A stretch of DNA of 64,000 nt from the NCBI RefSeq assembly GCF_000698595.1, contig NZ_JFHC01000029.1, positions 30,399 through 94,398 on the forward strand. Reading direction: 5' to 3'. This stretch comes from Caballeronia glathei (lineage in GTDB: Bacteria; Pseudomonadota; Gammaproteobacteria; Burkholderiales; Burkholderiaceae). Numbering within the stretch: the stretch's first letter is position 1; every line of letters begins with the position of its first letter. Shown one piece after another: positions 1 to 8,901 of the stretch. A program made the position numbers and the translations under genes. Under the pieces are notes generated by a model that saw only the letters and a program-made list of their open reading frames with translations, was not told where the DNA came from and ran no database searches.

Positions 1-2
1 GC

Positions 3-134
3 TGGGCGCACCAGATCGAATGCGTGCGCCAGCTGCGCGGCGAATGCGGCGAGCGTCAGGTGCCCGAGTGCCGGCATGCGCATTACACGTCCGACGTAGC
101 GGGCAAGGCCGTATCCATCATCTACAGCCGATAG
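3..134 (+). CDS. C-terminal end of a thiolase / acetyl-CoA acetyltransferase-like protein (truncated by window edge)
   Basis: Only the last 43 codons are present, in the frame that ends in TAG at 132-134. The peptide contains the stretch QLRGECGERQVP, which resembles the C-terminal region of thiolase-like (lipid-transfer/SCP-x type) proteins, where a QLRGEAGxRQV sequence precedes the active-site glycine-rich end. The next gene encodes a DUF35-type Zn-ribbon/OB-fold protein 10 bases downstream. Such proteins are usual partners of thiolase-like subunits, and this context supports the call. The thiolase would act on a CoA thioester in the cytoplasm; the substrate cannot be told. The catalytic Cys region lies outside the window. 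Confidence 0.6.
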   Translation, partial: WAHQIECVRQLRGECGERQVPECRHAHYTSDVAGKAVSIIYSR

Positions 135-144
135 GAGTTCGTTC

Positions 145-582
145 ATGACCAGCGTATCCGACGCGGCGCGCACGCCCGCGCCTGTCATGGGTCTTTTCGA
201 TGGTCCCATGTGGTCGAGCATCCGCGAGGGCGCGATGCAGTTGCAGCGCTGCCAGGACTGCGGCGCGATGCAGTATCCGCCGGCGCCCGTCTGCACGCAT
301 TGCCTGTCGCTCGCACTAAAGTGGCAGGCGATTTCCGGCCAAGGCACAATCCTCTCCTGGGTGGTGTTTCACCGGACTTACCTCGACGCCTATCCGGCAC
401 CTTACAATGTCGTGGCCGTGCGCCTTGCGGAGGGGCCCGTGATGATCTCGAATCTGGAGGGCGCGCCGCCCGCGCAGAGCTGGCTGGGAGCCCCGGTTCG
501 CATGGTCTACACCACGATGCCGGATGCAGCGGTGCTGCCGAGATTCACGCTCGACGACGTGAGCGCGGGCAAATCGCCCTAG
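145..582 (+). CDS. Zn-ribbon/OB-fold acyl-CoA-associated protein (DUF35 family)
   Basis: The 145-residue protein has the DUF35 layout: an N-terminal helix, a rubredoxin-like zinc ribbon with Cys36, Cys39, Cys50 and Cys53, then a C-terminal OB fold (about residues 62-135). Family members bind acyl-CoA and form complexes with thiolases, hydratases or aldolases, for example ChsH2 and benzylsuccinyl-CoA thiolase subunits. It lies 10 bases after the thiolase end and was probably co-transcribed and co-assembled with it. The ATG start has a purine-rich AGGAG sequence just upstream. The substrate is unknown. Confidence 0.85.
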   Translation: MTSVSDAARTPAPVMGLFDGPMWSSIREGAMQLQRCQDCGAMQYPPAPVCTHCLSLALKWQAISGQGTILSWVVFHRTYLDAYPAPYNVVAVRLAEGPVMISNLEGAPPAQSWLGAPVRMVYTTMPDAAVLPRFTLDDVSAGKSP

Positions 583-600
583 AAAAACGATGGAATATCT

Positions 601-1230
601 ATGACCTTTTTTACGAAGCTGGATCAGGTGGCGGAACGCCTGCGCGAGCGCATCATCGCAGGGGAATACAAGCACGGCGACAAGCTCAAGCAGGCGGAAA
701 TCGCGGCGGAACTGGGCGTTTCGATCACGCCGGTGCGTGAGGCCCTGAAGGTGCTCGAGATGGAAGGCTTCATCGTGAGCGTGCCGCACAAGGGCCTTTC
801 CGTGCCGCACATCGCCGCCGAGCGCGCGCAGGAGATCTTCGAGCTGCGCGTGCTGCTCGAGCGCCGCCTGACCCAGATGGCAGTGGAACGCATGACGAAG
901 GAGCAGATCGCGGAGTTGCGCGGCATGCACAAGGAGTTCTCCGCGCTCGTGAAGAAGCGCGAGATCTATGCGGTGCGCGCCGCCAACGTCCGGTTCCACT
1001 TCCGCGTGTACGAAATGGCCGACTGCCCGCAGACGCTGCAGTTCGTGCGGGTGTTGTGGGCGAAGTACCCGTTCAATTTTCACGACGACCAGGTGATCCG
1101 CTTCAAGCAGCTCCTTCAGGAGCACGCCGAGTTCATGCGCAAGCTCGAAGCCGGCGACAAGGAAGGTGCGGTCGCGGCGATGGTCGATCACATTCAGACA
1201 GGCTGGAGCCGGGTGTCGAAGAACATCTGA
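601..1230 (+). CDS. GntR family transcriptional regulator, FCD domain
   Basis: 209 residues. A winged helix-turn-helix occupies about residues 5-70, with the GntR signature KLKQAEIAAELGVSITPVRE, followed by an all-helical FCD ligand-binding domain (about 75-205). FCD regulators usually repress carboxylic acid or sugar acid catabolism genes and release DNA on binding a metal-bound organic acid. It sits 18 bases after the DUF35 gene and upstream of a lactonase and an SDR, so it probably controls this cluster. It is clearly paralogous to the regulator at 2974-3636: both share RFHFRxYEMAD and VRVLWAKYPF blocks. Confidence 0.9.
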   Translation: MTFFTKLDQVAERLRERIIAGEYKHGDKLKQAEIAAELGVSITPVREALKVLEMEGFIVSVPHKGLSVPHIAAERAQEIFELRVLLERRLTQMAVERMTKEQIAELRGMHKEFSALVKKREIYAVRAANVRFHFRVYEMADCPQTLQFVRVLWAKYPFNFHDDQVIRFKQLLQEHAEFMRKLEAGDKEGAVAAMVDHIQTGWSRVSKNI

Positions 1231-1277
1231 GGCACGGCGCGCGAGCGCTCCCGGTCCGCCAAACATGGGGAGCGCCA

Positions 1278-2189
1278 ATGAGCAAGTGTTTCATTCCGGT
1301 CGACTATCACCGCTTTCGCCGCTACATGACGCACGCGGTGCTGGAGGAACTCCATACGGGCCTGCGCTGGGCGGAAGGACCCGTCTGGTTCGCCGACGCG
1401 CAGATGCTGCTCTATACCGACGTGCCCGGCGACAGGATCTACCGCTGGGTCGAAGGGCAGGGGGCATCGGTGTTCCGGCACGGCTCGAATCACGCGAACG
1501 GCATGACGCGCGACCGCCAGGGGCGCCTTGTCGTGTGCGAGAGCGGCGGCCGGCGCGTGACGCGCACCGAACTCGACGGCCGCATCACCGTGCTGGCCGA
1601 GCGCTTCGAAGGAAAGCGCCTGAATTCGCCGAACGACGTGGTCGTGAAGTCCGACGGCACGGTCTGGTTCAGCGATCCCGACTACGGCATTCTCAGCGAC
1701 TACACGGGCACGCGCGCCGAGAGCGAGATCGGCGCATGCAACGTGTTCCGCTACGATCCCGCCGACGGTTCGCTCGGGGTCGCCTGCGAAGGGCTCGCCA
1801 AGCCGAACGGCCTTGCGTTCTCGCCGGACGAGCGCACGCTCTACGTCGCCGACAGCGGCCGCACGCATGATCCGGACGGCCCGCATCAGATCGTCGCATT
1901 CGATGTTGCCGCCGACGGCCGCACCGGCCACCGCCGCCCGTTCGCGCAGATCCCGACGGGCGTGCCGGACGGTTTTCGCGTGGACGTGGATGGCAATATC
2001 TGGACCAGCACCGTCGACGACGGCGTGCTGTGCTTCGCACCGGACGGCGCGCTGATCGGCCGCATTCACGTGCCCGAGCCGGTCGCGAACCTGACCTTCG
2101 GCGGGCCGAAACTCAACCGGCTCTTCATCGCGGCCGGACAGAAGCTCTATTCCATTTTCACGGGAACGCGCGGCCTGCCGCTCGTCTGA
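1278..2189 (+). CDS. SMP-30/gluconolactonase-like lactonase
   Basis: 303 residues with the six-bladed beta-propeller pattern of the SMP-30/gluconolactonase/LRE family. The family's metal ligands are visible: Glu33 in RWAEGPVWF, Asn in NSPNDVVV and Asp in LYVADSGRT. These enzymes hydrolyse sugar or other lactones to the free acid using a divalent metal. The ATG at 1278 was chosen because it gives the family N-terminus and follows a GGGGAG sequence; the open frame reaches further upstream into the GntR gene. It is followed after 3 bases by an SDR dehydrogenase, so a dehydrogenase-lactonase pair acting on a cyclic polyol or sugar is plausible. Confidence 0.85.
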   Translation: MSKCFIPVDYHRFRRYMTHAVLEELHTGLRWAEGPVWFADAQMLLYTDVPGDRIYRWVEGQGASVFRHGSNHANGMTRDRQGRLVVCESGGRRVTRTELDGRITVLAERFEGKRLNSPNDVVVKSDGTVWFSDPDYGILSDYTGTRAESEIGACNVFRYDPADGSLGVACEGLAKPNGLAFSPDERTLYVADSGRTHDPDGPHQIVAFDVAADGRTGHRRPFAQIPTGVPDGFRVDVDGNIWTSTVDDGVLCFAPDGALIGRIHVPEPVANLTFGGPKLNRLFIAAGQKLYSIFTGTRGLPLV

Positions 2190-2192
2190 ATC

Positions 2193-2963
2193 ATGCGCAC
2201 ATCCATTGAAGAAGCGTCATCGGGCGCGAGCCCGCGCGTGCTCATCGTGACGGGCGCCTCGCGCGGCATCGGCGCGGCCGTCGCCAAGGAAGCCGCGCGG
2301 CGCGGCTATCGCGTATGCGTCAACTATGTTTCGGGCGAAGCGCTCGCGAACGGCGTCGTGGCCGACATCCGCGCCGGGGGCGGCGATGCGTTCGCGCATC
2401 GCGCCGATACGTCCGACGAAGCCGCGGTCCGCGGGATGTTCGACGAAACCACGCGCCGCTACGGCACGGTCACGGATCTCGTGAACAATGCGGGCGTGAA
2501 CGGCGGCACGAGCAGGTTCGCCGATCTCGAACTGGCGGTGCTGCAACGCACGCTCGCGGTGAACGTCGTCGGCTATTTCCTTTGCTGCCAGGAGGCGGTG
2601 CGCCGCATGTCGACCGCGCGCGGCGGACACGGCGGGCGGATCGTAAACGTGTCGTCGGTGGCCGCGGTCAACGGGTCGGCCGGCGAGCGCGTCCATTACG
2701 CGACGTCGAAGGGCGCGGTTTCGTCGATGACGATCGGGCTTGCCAAGGAAGTCGCGCGCGAGGGCATCCGCGTAAACGCGGTGTCGCCGGGGCTGACCTT
2801 CACGGAGATGAACGAGCCGGGGCGCATCGACGGGCTCGCGCATGTCGTGCCGATCGGGCGCGGCGCGCAGCCGGAGGAGATCGCCAGCGGCATTCTCTGG
2901 ATGCTCTCTGACGAAGCGGGCTACGTGCTGTCGGCCAATCTCGTGATTTCCGGCGGACGGTAG
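2193..2963 (+). CDS. Short-chain dehydrogenase/reductase (classical SDR)
   Basis: 256 residues with a Rossmann fold: the nucleotide-binding TGASRGIG at 20-27, an NNAG motif, and the catalytic HYATSK stretch that supplies Tyr and Lys. It most resembles glucose 1-dehydrogenase and 3-oxoacyl reductase-like SDRs using NAD(P)H. It starts 3 bases after the lactonase gene, so the two are translated from one mRNA and may act in sequence (alcohol or hemiacetal oxidation, then lactone opening). The substrate cannot be read from sequence. Confidence 0.88.
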   Translation: MRTSIEEASSGASPRVLIVTGASRGIGAAVAKEAARRGYRVCVNYVSGEALANGVVADIRAGGGDAFAHRADTSDEAAVRGMFDETTRRYGTVTDLVNNAGVNGGTSRFADLELAVLQRTLAVNVVGYFLCCQEAVRRMSTARGGHGGRIVNVSSVAAVNGSAGERVHYATSKGAVSSMTIGLAKEVAREGIRVNAVSPGLTFTEMNEPGRIDGLAHVVPIGRGAQPEEIASGILWMLSDEAGYVLSANLVISGGR

Positions 2964-2973
2964 CGGCAGAGCG

Positions 2974-3636
2974 CTATTTTTTCTGCGGGGCGGCCGTCGT
3001 GCCGTAGTGCTTTTTGAAGCCGCGATGGCCGCTCTCGATGTGCGCCTGCAACTGCTTCGCGACGACGCGGGCGTCGCGCTCGGTGAGCGCATCGAGAAGC
3101 GCGCCGTGCTCGCCCACCACATCGGCGGTACGATTGGGCATCACGGAGAGCAGGTCGAACGGATACTTCGCCCACAGCACGCGGACGAAGTGCAGCGTTT
3201 GCACCTGATCCGCCATTTCGTAGAGTCGAAAATGAAACCGGTAATTCGCGCTGCGCATTCGGGGCCAGTCCTGCTTCCTGAAGGCGTCGCACATCGTCTC
3301 GTTGATCGCGACGAGTTCCGCCAGCCCCTCGGGCGTCATGCGGCGCGTGGCTTCGCGCGCGAGCTTCGGCTCGAACAGCAGGCGCAGTTCGTAGAGTTCG
3401 TCGACTTCGTCGATCTGAAAGGGCGCGACGACCGCGCCCCGGTGCGACGTGCCGAGCACGTAGCCCTCCGCTTCGAGCAGCTTCAGCGCCTCGCGCACGG
3501 GTGTGATGGAAAGATGCAGGCTCTCGGCAATCTCGGCCTGCTTGAGCTTCTGGCCGCGCTTGAGCTCGCCGGACATGATCTGCTCGCGCAGGAGGTCGGC
3601 GACCTGGCTTTCCTTGGTTTTGAAGACGACGTTCAC
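2974..3636 (-). CDS. GntR family transcriptional regulator, FCD domain
   Basis: A GntR winged helix (signature LKQAEIAESLHLSITPVREA) is followed by an FCD domain. I place the start at the GTG at 3636, giving 220 residues, because a GGAG sequence lies about 8 bases upstream and the product then begins like its paralogue at 601. The frame itself reaches 3702. The gene converges on the SDR gene with a 10-base gap and diverges from the DUF2889 gene, whose promoter it may control. The two GntR genes share long identical blocks in the effector domain and may sense related ligands. Confidence 0.88.
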   Translation of the reverse strand: MNVVFKTKESQVADLLREQIMSGELKRGQKLKQAEIAESLHLSITPVREALKLLEAEGYVLGTSHRGAVVAPFQIDEVDELYELRLLFEPKLAREATRRMTPEGLAELVAINETMCDAFRKQDWPRMRSANYRFHFRLYEMADQVQTLHFVRVLWAKYPFDLLSVMPNRTADVVGEHGALLDALTERDARVVAKQLQAHIESGHRGFKKHYGTTAAPQKK

Positions 3637-3820
3637 GTGATGGCTCCGCGGCGGGGTGGATGCGCCCCGCTCGCCAGGCGCGCGCAGGGTTGCACGATGC
3701 ATTGAATTTTCAGCATTCTATTTTAGTTCCAGGCTGGGCCGGGCGCGTAAAGCGCACGGGTCAGCCGCGCTTGTGGCGCGTGATGCGCCGGGCGTCAATC
3801 CATTCGATCCGGAATGTCTC

Positions 3821-4363
3821 ATGCCACTTACACCCGTTGCTGACCGCGAACTGCTGCATACACGCACCATCGAAGCCAGGGGCTATTCGAGGGCGGGCGG
3901 TCTTTACGATCTCGAGGCGCATCTTCTCGACGTGAAGACGCACGACAAGCTCGGCCCCGCCGGCACCCGCCATGCGGGCGAGCCGATTCACGAGATGTGG
4001 CTGTGCATCACCATCGACGAGAGCCTGACCATCGTCGGTGCACAAGCGTGCTTCGATGCCGTTCCCTACGAAGGGCAGTGCGAGCGCATCGCCCCTGACT
4101 ACGGACGGCTCGTCGGCCTTGCGATCGCGCCGGGTCTCACGTCGAAGGTGAAGGAACTGCTCGGCGGCACACAAGGCTGCACGCACGTCACCGAACTGAT
4201 CGGCGTTCTCGCCACGCTCGCGTTCCAGACCATCGGCAATCGCCGCGCCCGCGAGGCGCAGGCGACCGTGCGGCCATTTCAGCTGAACCGCTGCCACGCA
4301 CTCGCGACGACGGGCGAGGTCGTCAGGAAATATTATCCGCGCTGGTTCGAGCCGCGCGATTGA
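3821..4363 (+). CDS. DUF2889 domain-containing protein
   Basis: 180 residues matching the DUF2889 pattern: MPLTP start, LLHTRTIEARGY, a YDLEAHLLDVKTHD block, HEMWLCITID in the middle, and a C-terminal ACHAL-like helix. The function is not established. Members often lie beside acyl-CoA or aromatic catabolism genes, as here. The ATG at 3821 was chosen as the family-like N-terminus; upstream codons in the frame are spurious. It is divergent from the GntR gene and followed by an MFS transporter. Confidence 0.8.
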   Translation: MPLTPVADRELLHTRTIEARGYSRAGGLYDLEAHLLDVKTHDKLGPAGTRHAGEPIHEMWLCITIDESLTIVGAQACFDAVPYEGQCERIAPDYGRLVGLAIAPGLTSKVKELLGGTQGCTHVTELIGVLATLAFQTIGNRRAREAQATVRPFQLNRCHALATTGEVVRKYYPRWFEPRD

Positions 4364-4445
4364 TCGTTCTTTCCTCGCGGGGCGATCCGGTTCGACGGTC
4401 GGGATAAACCCTCGATCGGGCGGCTTCTTCGTTGTTGGCAAATAA

Positions 4446-4460
4446 AATATAAATTATATT
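4446..4460. promoter_or_regulatory. AT-rich perfect palindrome upstream of the MFS gene (candidate operator)
   Basis: AATATAA-A-TTATATT: two 7-base arms around a central A, in an AT-rich island that stands out from the GC-rich surroundings. It lies about 70 bases upstream of the MFS start and 6 bases after a TTGGCA sequence (4435-4440) that could serve as a -35 box. Position and symmetry fit a repressor site, possibly for one of the two nearby FCD regulators. The regulator assignment is inference. Confidence 0.45.
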
Positions 4461-4530
4461 CTATCCAGTCCTGTTCGGGACCGGGCGCGAGCGGATGCGC
4501 CCGTACGACCTTCAACAACTGGAGACCACC

Positions 4531-5838
4531 GTGAGATGGAAAGCCCGGTACTGGGTGTACCTGATGCTGTTTCTGCTTGCGACGATCAACTATCTCGACC
4601 GTGTGGCGCTTTCGGTCGCTGCCGTTCAGATTTCCGCTGACCTGTCGATCACCAAGGTGCAGCTCGGCTATCTGTTCTCATCGTTCCTGTGGGGTTACAC
4701 GCTCTGCCTGATCCCCGTGGGGCTTCTGATCGACCGGTTCGGCACGCGCTATGTCACGGCGATCAGCATGGCGGTGTGGTCGGCAGCCACGGCGCTCACG
4801 GGCGCCGCCACGAGCGTGGGCGCGGTGATCGCGGCGCGCGTCGTGATGGGCATCGGCGAGTCGAGCTGCTATCCGTCCGCGGGGCGCATCGTGCGCGAAT
4901 GGGTGCCGAGCCGCGAACGCGCAACCGCCATGACGATCTTCAATTCCGGCGCCTACTTCGGCCCGGCGCTCGGCGCAATCGTGCTCTCGTGGCTCGTCGC
5001 CGAGGCGGGCTGGCGCGTGTCGTTCGCCGTCTGCGGGGCCGTCGGCTTCGTCTGGATGGCCGTCTGGCTCAGGTATTTCCGGCAGCCCGAGCACACCACG
5101 TGGCTTCCCGCCGATGAGCGGCGAACGATCGAGAAGGAGCGCGAGACCACCGCGCAGGCCCGCGCCGATACACCGTCGATCGGCCTCGGCGGGCTCATGC
5201 GCTCGCGCACGATGATCGGCCTCATGATCACGCAAGGGTGCAACGCCTACACGCAATATCTTTTCCTGACGTGGCTGCCGAACTACCTGCAGACGGAGCG
5301 CGGCATGACGCTGCTCAAGAGCGGCACGGTCATGGCGATGCCTTATCTCGGCTCGATGTTCGTGTCGATTGCGCTCGGCATGCTGAGCGATCGCCTGTTG
5401 ACCGAGAAGACCATCGAGAGCGGACGCAGGCGAACGCTCGTCGGCGCCGTGATGTTCGGCGGGGCGGTGATCCTGTTCGTGCCGTGGGTGTCGAGCGTAT
5501 GGATCATTCTCGGGCTGGTCACGATCGCGCTCGGCAGCGTCGCGACGGGCAACGCCCTCAATATCGCGCTGCTCGGCGACCTGCTGCATTCGAAGGCGGA
5601 CGTCGGGCGCGCGATGGGGCTGCTGCTGATCGGCGGGAACGTCTTCGGCTTTCTGGCGCCGATCGTGACCGGCTATGTCGTGCAGGCGACCGGGCATTTC
5701 GACGCCGCGTTTGCCGCCGCGGGCGCGCTGCTCATCATGGGCGCGCTGTCGTCGTGGTGCCTCACGCGCAGGCCGATCCGCGCACGCGCCGCGCCGGACA
5801 TGCGCATCGAGGTTCCGCCGCACCACGCAGGGAGCTGA
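4531..5838 (+). CDS. MFS transporter (anion:cation symporter type)
   Basis: 435 residues if started at the GTG at 4531, which has GGAG 6 bases upstream; an in-frame ATG at 4495 is the alternative. Twelve hydrophobic segments are apparent, with the INYLDRVALSVAA first helix typical of the ACS family (GudP/ExuT-like), which import sugar acids and other organic anions. Its stop is followed one base later by the amidohydrolase start, so the two form an operon. It is probably the uptake system for the cluster's carboxylate or lactone substrate. Confidence 0.88.
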   Translation: MRWKARYWVYLMLFLLATINYLDRVALSVAAVQISADLSITKVQLGYLFSSFLWGYTLCLIPVGLLIDRFGTRYVTAISMAVWSAATALTGAATSVGAVIAARVVMGIGESSCYPSAGRIVREWVPSRERATAMTIFNSGAYFGPALGAIVLSWLVAEAGWRVSFAVCGAVGFVWMAVWLRYFRQPEHTTWLPADERRTIEKERETTAQARADTPSIGLGGLMRSRTMIGLMITQGCNAYTQYLFLTWLPNYLQTERGMTLLKSGTVMAMPYLGSMFVSIALGMLSDRLLTEKTIESGRRRTLVGAVMFGGAVILFVPWVSSVWIILGLVTIALGSVATGNALNIALLGDLLHSKADVGRAMGLLLIGGNVFGFLAPIVTGYVVQATGHFDAAFAAAGALLIMGALSSWCLTRRPIRARAAPDMRIEVPPHHAGS

Positions 5839-5839
5839 C

Positions 5840-6904
5840 ATGAGCACATCGTTTTCAGACAGCCAGAAGAACGCGCCCGCAGCCCCGCATGTGACGATCC
5901 GGCCCGAATGGCTGGCCCTGCATGCGGAGGAAGCCATCGATCCGGCGCGGCCCATCATCGACGCGCATCATCATCTGTGGGAGTTCCCCGACAAGCGCTA
6001 TCGCAGCGACAATCTGCTCGCGGATCTGCGCTCCGGGCACGACATTCGCGCGACGGTCTTCATCGAATGCCAGACGCATTACAGCCGCGAGCGGCCGCCC
6101 GGGTTCGCGCCGCTCGGAGAAGTGGAGTTCGTGCTGGACGAGATTCGTGCGGCGGGCGAGGCGGGCGCGAGGACGCGCGTTGGCGCGGCGATCGTGGCCA
6201 ACGCCGACCTGCTGCTCGGCGACGCGGTCGAGCCCGTGCTCGCCGCACTGATCGAAGCCGGCGAGTCACGCGTGAAAGGCATCCGCAATATCGGCGTGTG
6301 GCACGCGGACCCGTCGGTGAAGGCATCGGCCGCGACGCCGCCGCCGCATCTGCTGCTCGATCCGCGCTTCAGGCAGGGGCTGAGCCATCTCGCGCCGCTC
6401 GGCCTTTCCTTCGATGCGTGGGTCGTGCACACGCAGATCGACGAACTGTGTTCGCTCGCCGCCGCCTTCCCCGATACGCGAATCGCGCTGAATCACGTTG
6501 GCGGGCCGCTCGCGATCGGCCCCTATCGCGGGCATCGGGACGAAGTGTTCACTCAGTGGCGCGCGGCGATCGCACAGCTTGCGCGTCATCCGAACGTTTC
6601 GATCAAGCTCGGGGGCTTCGGCATGGCGCTCTTCGGCTTCGATTTTCATGCGATGCCGCGTCCGCCAGCGTCTTCGTTGCTTGCGCAGAACATTCGACCG
6701 TATGTGGAGACGTGCGTCGAACTGTTCGGCGCGGATCGGTGCATGTTCGAGAGCAACTTCCCCGTCGACAAGGGCAACTTCAGCTACGGGGTGCTGTGGA
6801 ATGCGTTCAAGCGCGTGACGAGCGGATGCACGGATGCCGAGAAGTCCCGGCTCTTTCACGATAGCGCCGCCGGGTTCTATCGGATAGGCGTGGTGCCGGC
6901 GTAG
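5840..6904 (+). CDS. Amidohydrolase family protein (COG3618 lactonase/hydrolase type)
   Basis: 354 residues with a TIM-barrel metal-hydrolase pattern: IIDAHHHLWEF near residue 35 provides the His-x-His metal site, FIECQTHY follows, and LNHVGGP lies later in the barrel. This matches COG3618 proteins such as L-fuconolactone hydrolases and 2-pyrone-4,6-dicarboxylate lactonase relatives. It directly follows the MFS gene (1-base gap, GGAG just upstream), so it is likely the first intracellular step on the imported compound. Confidence 0.85.
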   Translation: MSTSFSDSQKNAPAAPHVTIRPEWLALHAEEAIDPARPIIDAHHHLWEFPDKRYRSDNLLADLRSGHDIRATVFIECQTHYSRERPPGFAPLGEVEFVLDEIRAAGEAGARTRVGAAIVANADLLLGDAVEPVLAALIEAGESRVKGIRNIGVWHADPSVKASAATPPPHLLLDPRFRQGLSHLAPLGLSFDAWVVHTQIDELCSLAAAFPDTRIALNHVGGPLAIGPYRGHRDEVFTQWRAAIAQLARHPNVSIKLGGFGMALFGFDFHAMPRPPASSLLAQNIRPYVETCVELFGADRCMFESNFPVDKGNFSYGVLWNAFKRVTSGCTDAEKSRLFHDSAAGFYRIGVVPA

Positions 6905-6990
6905 GGGAGCGGGCCGCTCTTGGCCGGCACGGGAGCGGTACGCCCAGTCGATCAAACCCCGCTGCACCGGCGCCGCGCTCGCCGTTCACG

Positions 6991-7761
6991 TCATTGCGGC
7001 TCGCTGTCGTCGGTGCCGGCACTGGCGGTGAGCGCCTCATGGTCCATCGCGGCGGCCGCGAGCGTCGTCGCCAGTTCCGGATGCGCCTCCTTGCGTTCGC
7101 TGTAGCGGTCGGTCAGGTAAGGGCTGCGGTCGCGTATCAGCAACGTGAACTTGTACAGTTCCTCCATCACGTCGACGACGCGGTCGTAGTACGCGGACGG
7201 CTTCATCCGGCCGTCGGCATCGAACTCCTGCCAGGCCTTCGCCACCGACGACTGATTGGGGATGGTCACCATCCGCATCCACCGTCCGAGGATGCGCAGC
7301 GCGTTCACCGCATTGAACGACTGCGAACCGCCGCTGACCTGCATCACTGCGAGCGTGCGCCCTTGTGTCGGACGGATGCCGCCGCTTTCGAGCGGCAGCC
7401 AGTCGATCTGATTCTTGAACACGGCCGTGAGCGTTCCGTGACGCTCGGGGCTGCACCACACGTGCCCCTCCGACCACTCGGAAAGCTTGCGCAACTCCTG
7501 GACCTTGGGATGATCGGCCGTCACGCTGTCCGCGAGCGGCAGGCCGTGCGGATCGAACACGCGGGCGTCTGCGCCGAAGCGGCGCAGAATGCGTTGAGCC
7601 TCGAGCGTGAGAAGACGGCTGTACGACGTTGCGCGCAACGAGCCGTAGAGCAGCAGAATCCGCGGCGCGTGTTGCGAGATCGTGGCCGGTTCGAGCTTCT
7701 GCAAATCGGGCGTGTCGAGATGGCGTTCGCTGATGCCGGGCAGATCGACAGGGGGATTCAT
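6991..7761 (-). CDS. arsH: ArsH, NADPH-dependent FMN oxidoreductase (organoarsenical oxidase)
   Basis: 256 residues. The flavodoxin-like FMN-binding loop GSLRATSYSR lies near residue 40, and WCSPERHGTLTAVFKNQ, VMQVSGGSQSFN and IPNQSS blocks identify ArsH. ArsH oxidises trivalent methylarsenicals to the less toxic pentavalent forms with NADPH and also has quinone or chromate reductase activity in some species. Its ATG overlaps the acr3 stop by four bases (ATGA at 7758-7761 on the minus strand), so translation is coupled. It is the last gene of the arsR-arsI-acr3-arsH operon. Confidence 0.93.
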   Translation of the reverse strand: MNPPVDLPGISERHLDTPDLQKLEPATISQHAPRILLLYGSLRATSYSRLLTLEAQRILRRFGADARVFDPHGLPLADSVTADHPKVQELRKLSEWSEGHVWCSPERHGTLTAVFKNQIDWLPLESGGIRPTQGRTLAVMQVSGGSQSFNAVNALRILGRWMRMVTIPNQSSVAKAWQEFDADGRMKPSAYYDRVVDVMEELYKFTLLIRDRSPYLTDRYSERKEAHPELATTLAAAAMDHEALTASAGTDDSEPQ

Positions 7762-8843
7762 GCGCTGGGTCCTCCGGCGCCGCTCGCCGCTTCGTACCAG
7801 CGCTGCGAACGGTTGACGACGCCGACCACCAGCAGCATCACCGGCACTTCGATCAGCACGCCGACAACCGTGGCGAGCGCCGCGCCCGAGTGAAAACCGA
7901 AGAGGCTGATGGCCGTCGCCACCGCCAGCTCGAAGAAATTGCTTGCGCCGATCAGGCTGGACGGTCCCGCGACGCAATGCGCAACGCCCAGCCGGCGATT
8001 GAGCAGATAGGCGAGGCCCGAATTGAAAAACACCTGAATGAGGATCGGCACCGCGAGCATCGCGATGACGAGCGGTTGCCCGACGATCGCCTGCCCCTGG
8101 AATGCGAAGAGCAGCACCAGCGTGGCGAGCAGCGCGCCGATCGAATAGGGCCCGAGCCTGGATAGGGTCGTGCGCAAGTGCGCTTCGCCCTTCGCCATCA
8201 GGAGACGGCGAAGCAATTGCGCGAGGATGACCGGAATGACGATATAGAGGCTGACCGAGATGATGAGCGTGTCCCACGGCACCGTGATGGCCGACAGCCC
8301 GAGCAGCAGCGCGACGAGCGGCGCGAACGCCAGCATCATGATGGAGTCGTTCAGCGCCACTTGCGACAGCGTGAAATACGGGTCGCCCTTGCACAACTGC
8401 GACCAGACGAACACCATCGCCGTGCACGGCGCGGCAGCGAGCAGGATCAGCCCGGCGATATAGCTGTCGAGCCGGTCGGGGGGAAGCCACGGGGCAAAGA
8501 CGTGCCGGATGAAGATCCAGCCGAGGAGCGCCATCGAAAACGGCTTGACGAGCCAGTTCACGAACACCGTTACGCCGATGCCGCGCCACTGGCTCTTCAC
8601 GTGTGTCATCGCGCGAAAGTCGATCCTGACCAGCATCGGAACGATCATCACCCAGATCAGCACGCCCACGGGAAGATTGACCTTCGCGACCTCCATGTGG
8701 CCGATTGCCTGGAAGAGCCGAGGAAGCATCTGCCCGAGCGCGATCCCCGCCACGATGCACAGCGCGACCCAGACCGTCAGATATCGCTCGAAGAATCCGA
8801 TTGCAGAGCGGTTCCGGCCAACCGCCGCATCAGTGCTGCTCAT
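7758..8843 (-). CDS. acr3: ACR3-family arsenite efflux transporter
   Basis: 361 residues with ten hydrophobic segments. LAAAPCTAMVFVWS holds the conserved thiolate Cys140 of the Acr3 fourth helix, and LIEVPVML near the C-terminus holds the conserved Glu. Acr3 exports As(III)(OH)3 across the inner membrane using the proton gradient. The start at 8843 was chosen because the family begins with a short MSS leader before GFFERYLTVWV; the frame extends upstream to 9095 without homology. It is downstream of arsI with a 58-base gap and overlaps arsH. Confidence 0.93.
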   Translation of the reverse strand: MSSTDAAVGRNRSAIGFFERYLTVWVALCIVAGIALGQMLPRLFQAIGHMEVAKVNLPVGVLIWVMIVPMLVRIDFRAMTHVKSQWRGIGVTVFVNWLVKPFSMALLGWIFIRHVFAPWLPPDRLDSYIAGLILLAAAPCTAMVFVWSQLCKGDPYFTLSQVALNDSIMMLAFAPLVALLLGLSAITVPWDTLIISVSLYIVIPVILAQLLRRLLMAKGEAHLRTTLSRLGPYSIGALLATLVLLFAFQGQAIVGQPLVIAMLAVPILIQVFFNSGLAYLLNRRLGVAHCVAGPSSLIGASNFFELAVATAISLFGFHSGAALATVVGVLIEVPVMLLVVGVVNRSQRWYEAASGAGGPSA

Positions 8844-8901
8844 TCGGATGCTCGACAGGCTGATGGCCGATCGCGGCGACGATCCAGCACATTCACGAGA
8901 T

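Noticed and set aside
6991..8760. 589-codon frame that seems to fuse an upstream protein to ArsH
   Set aside because: The first part lies in a wrong frame inside acr3. ArsH has its own ATG at 7761 in an ATGA overlap with the acr3 stop.
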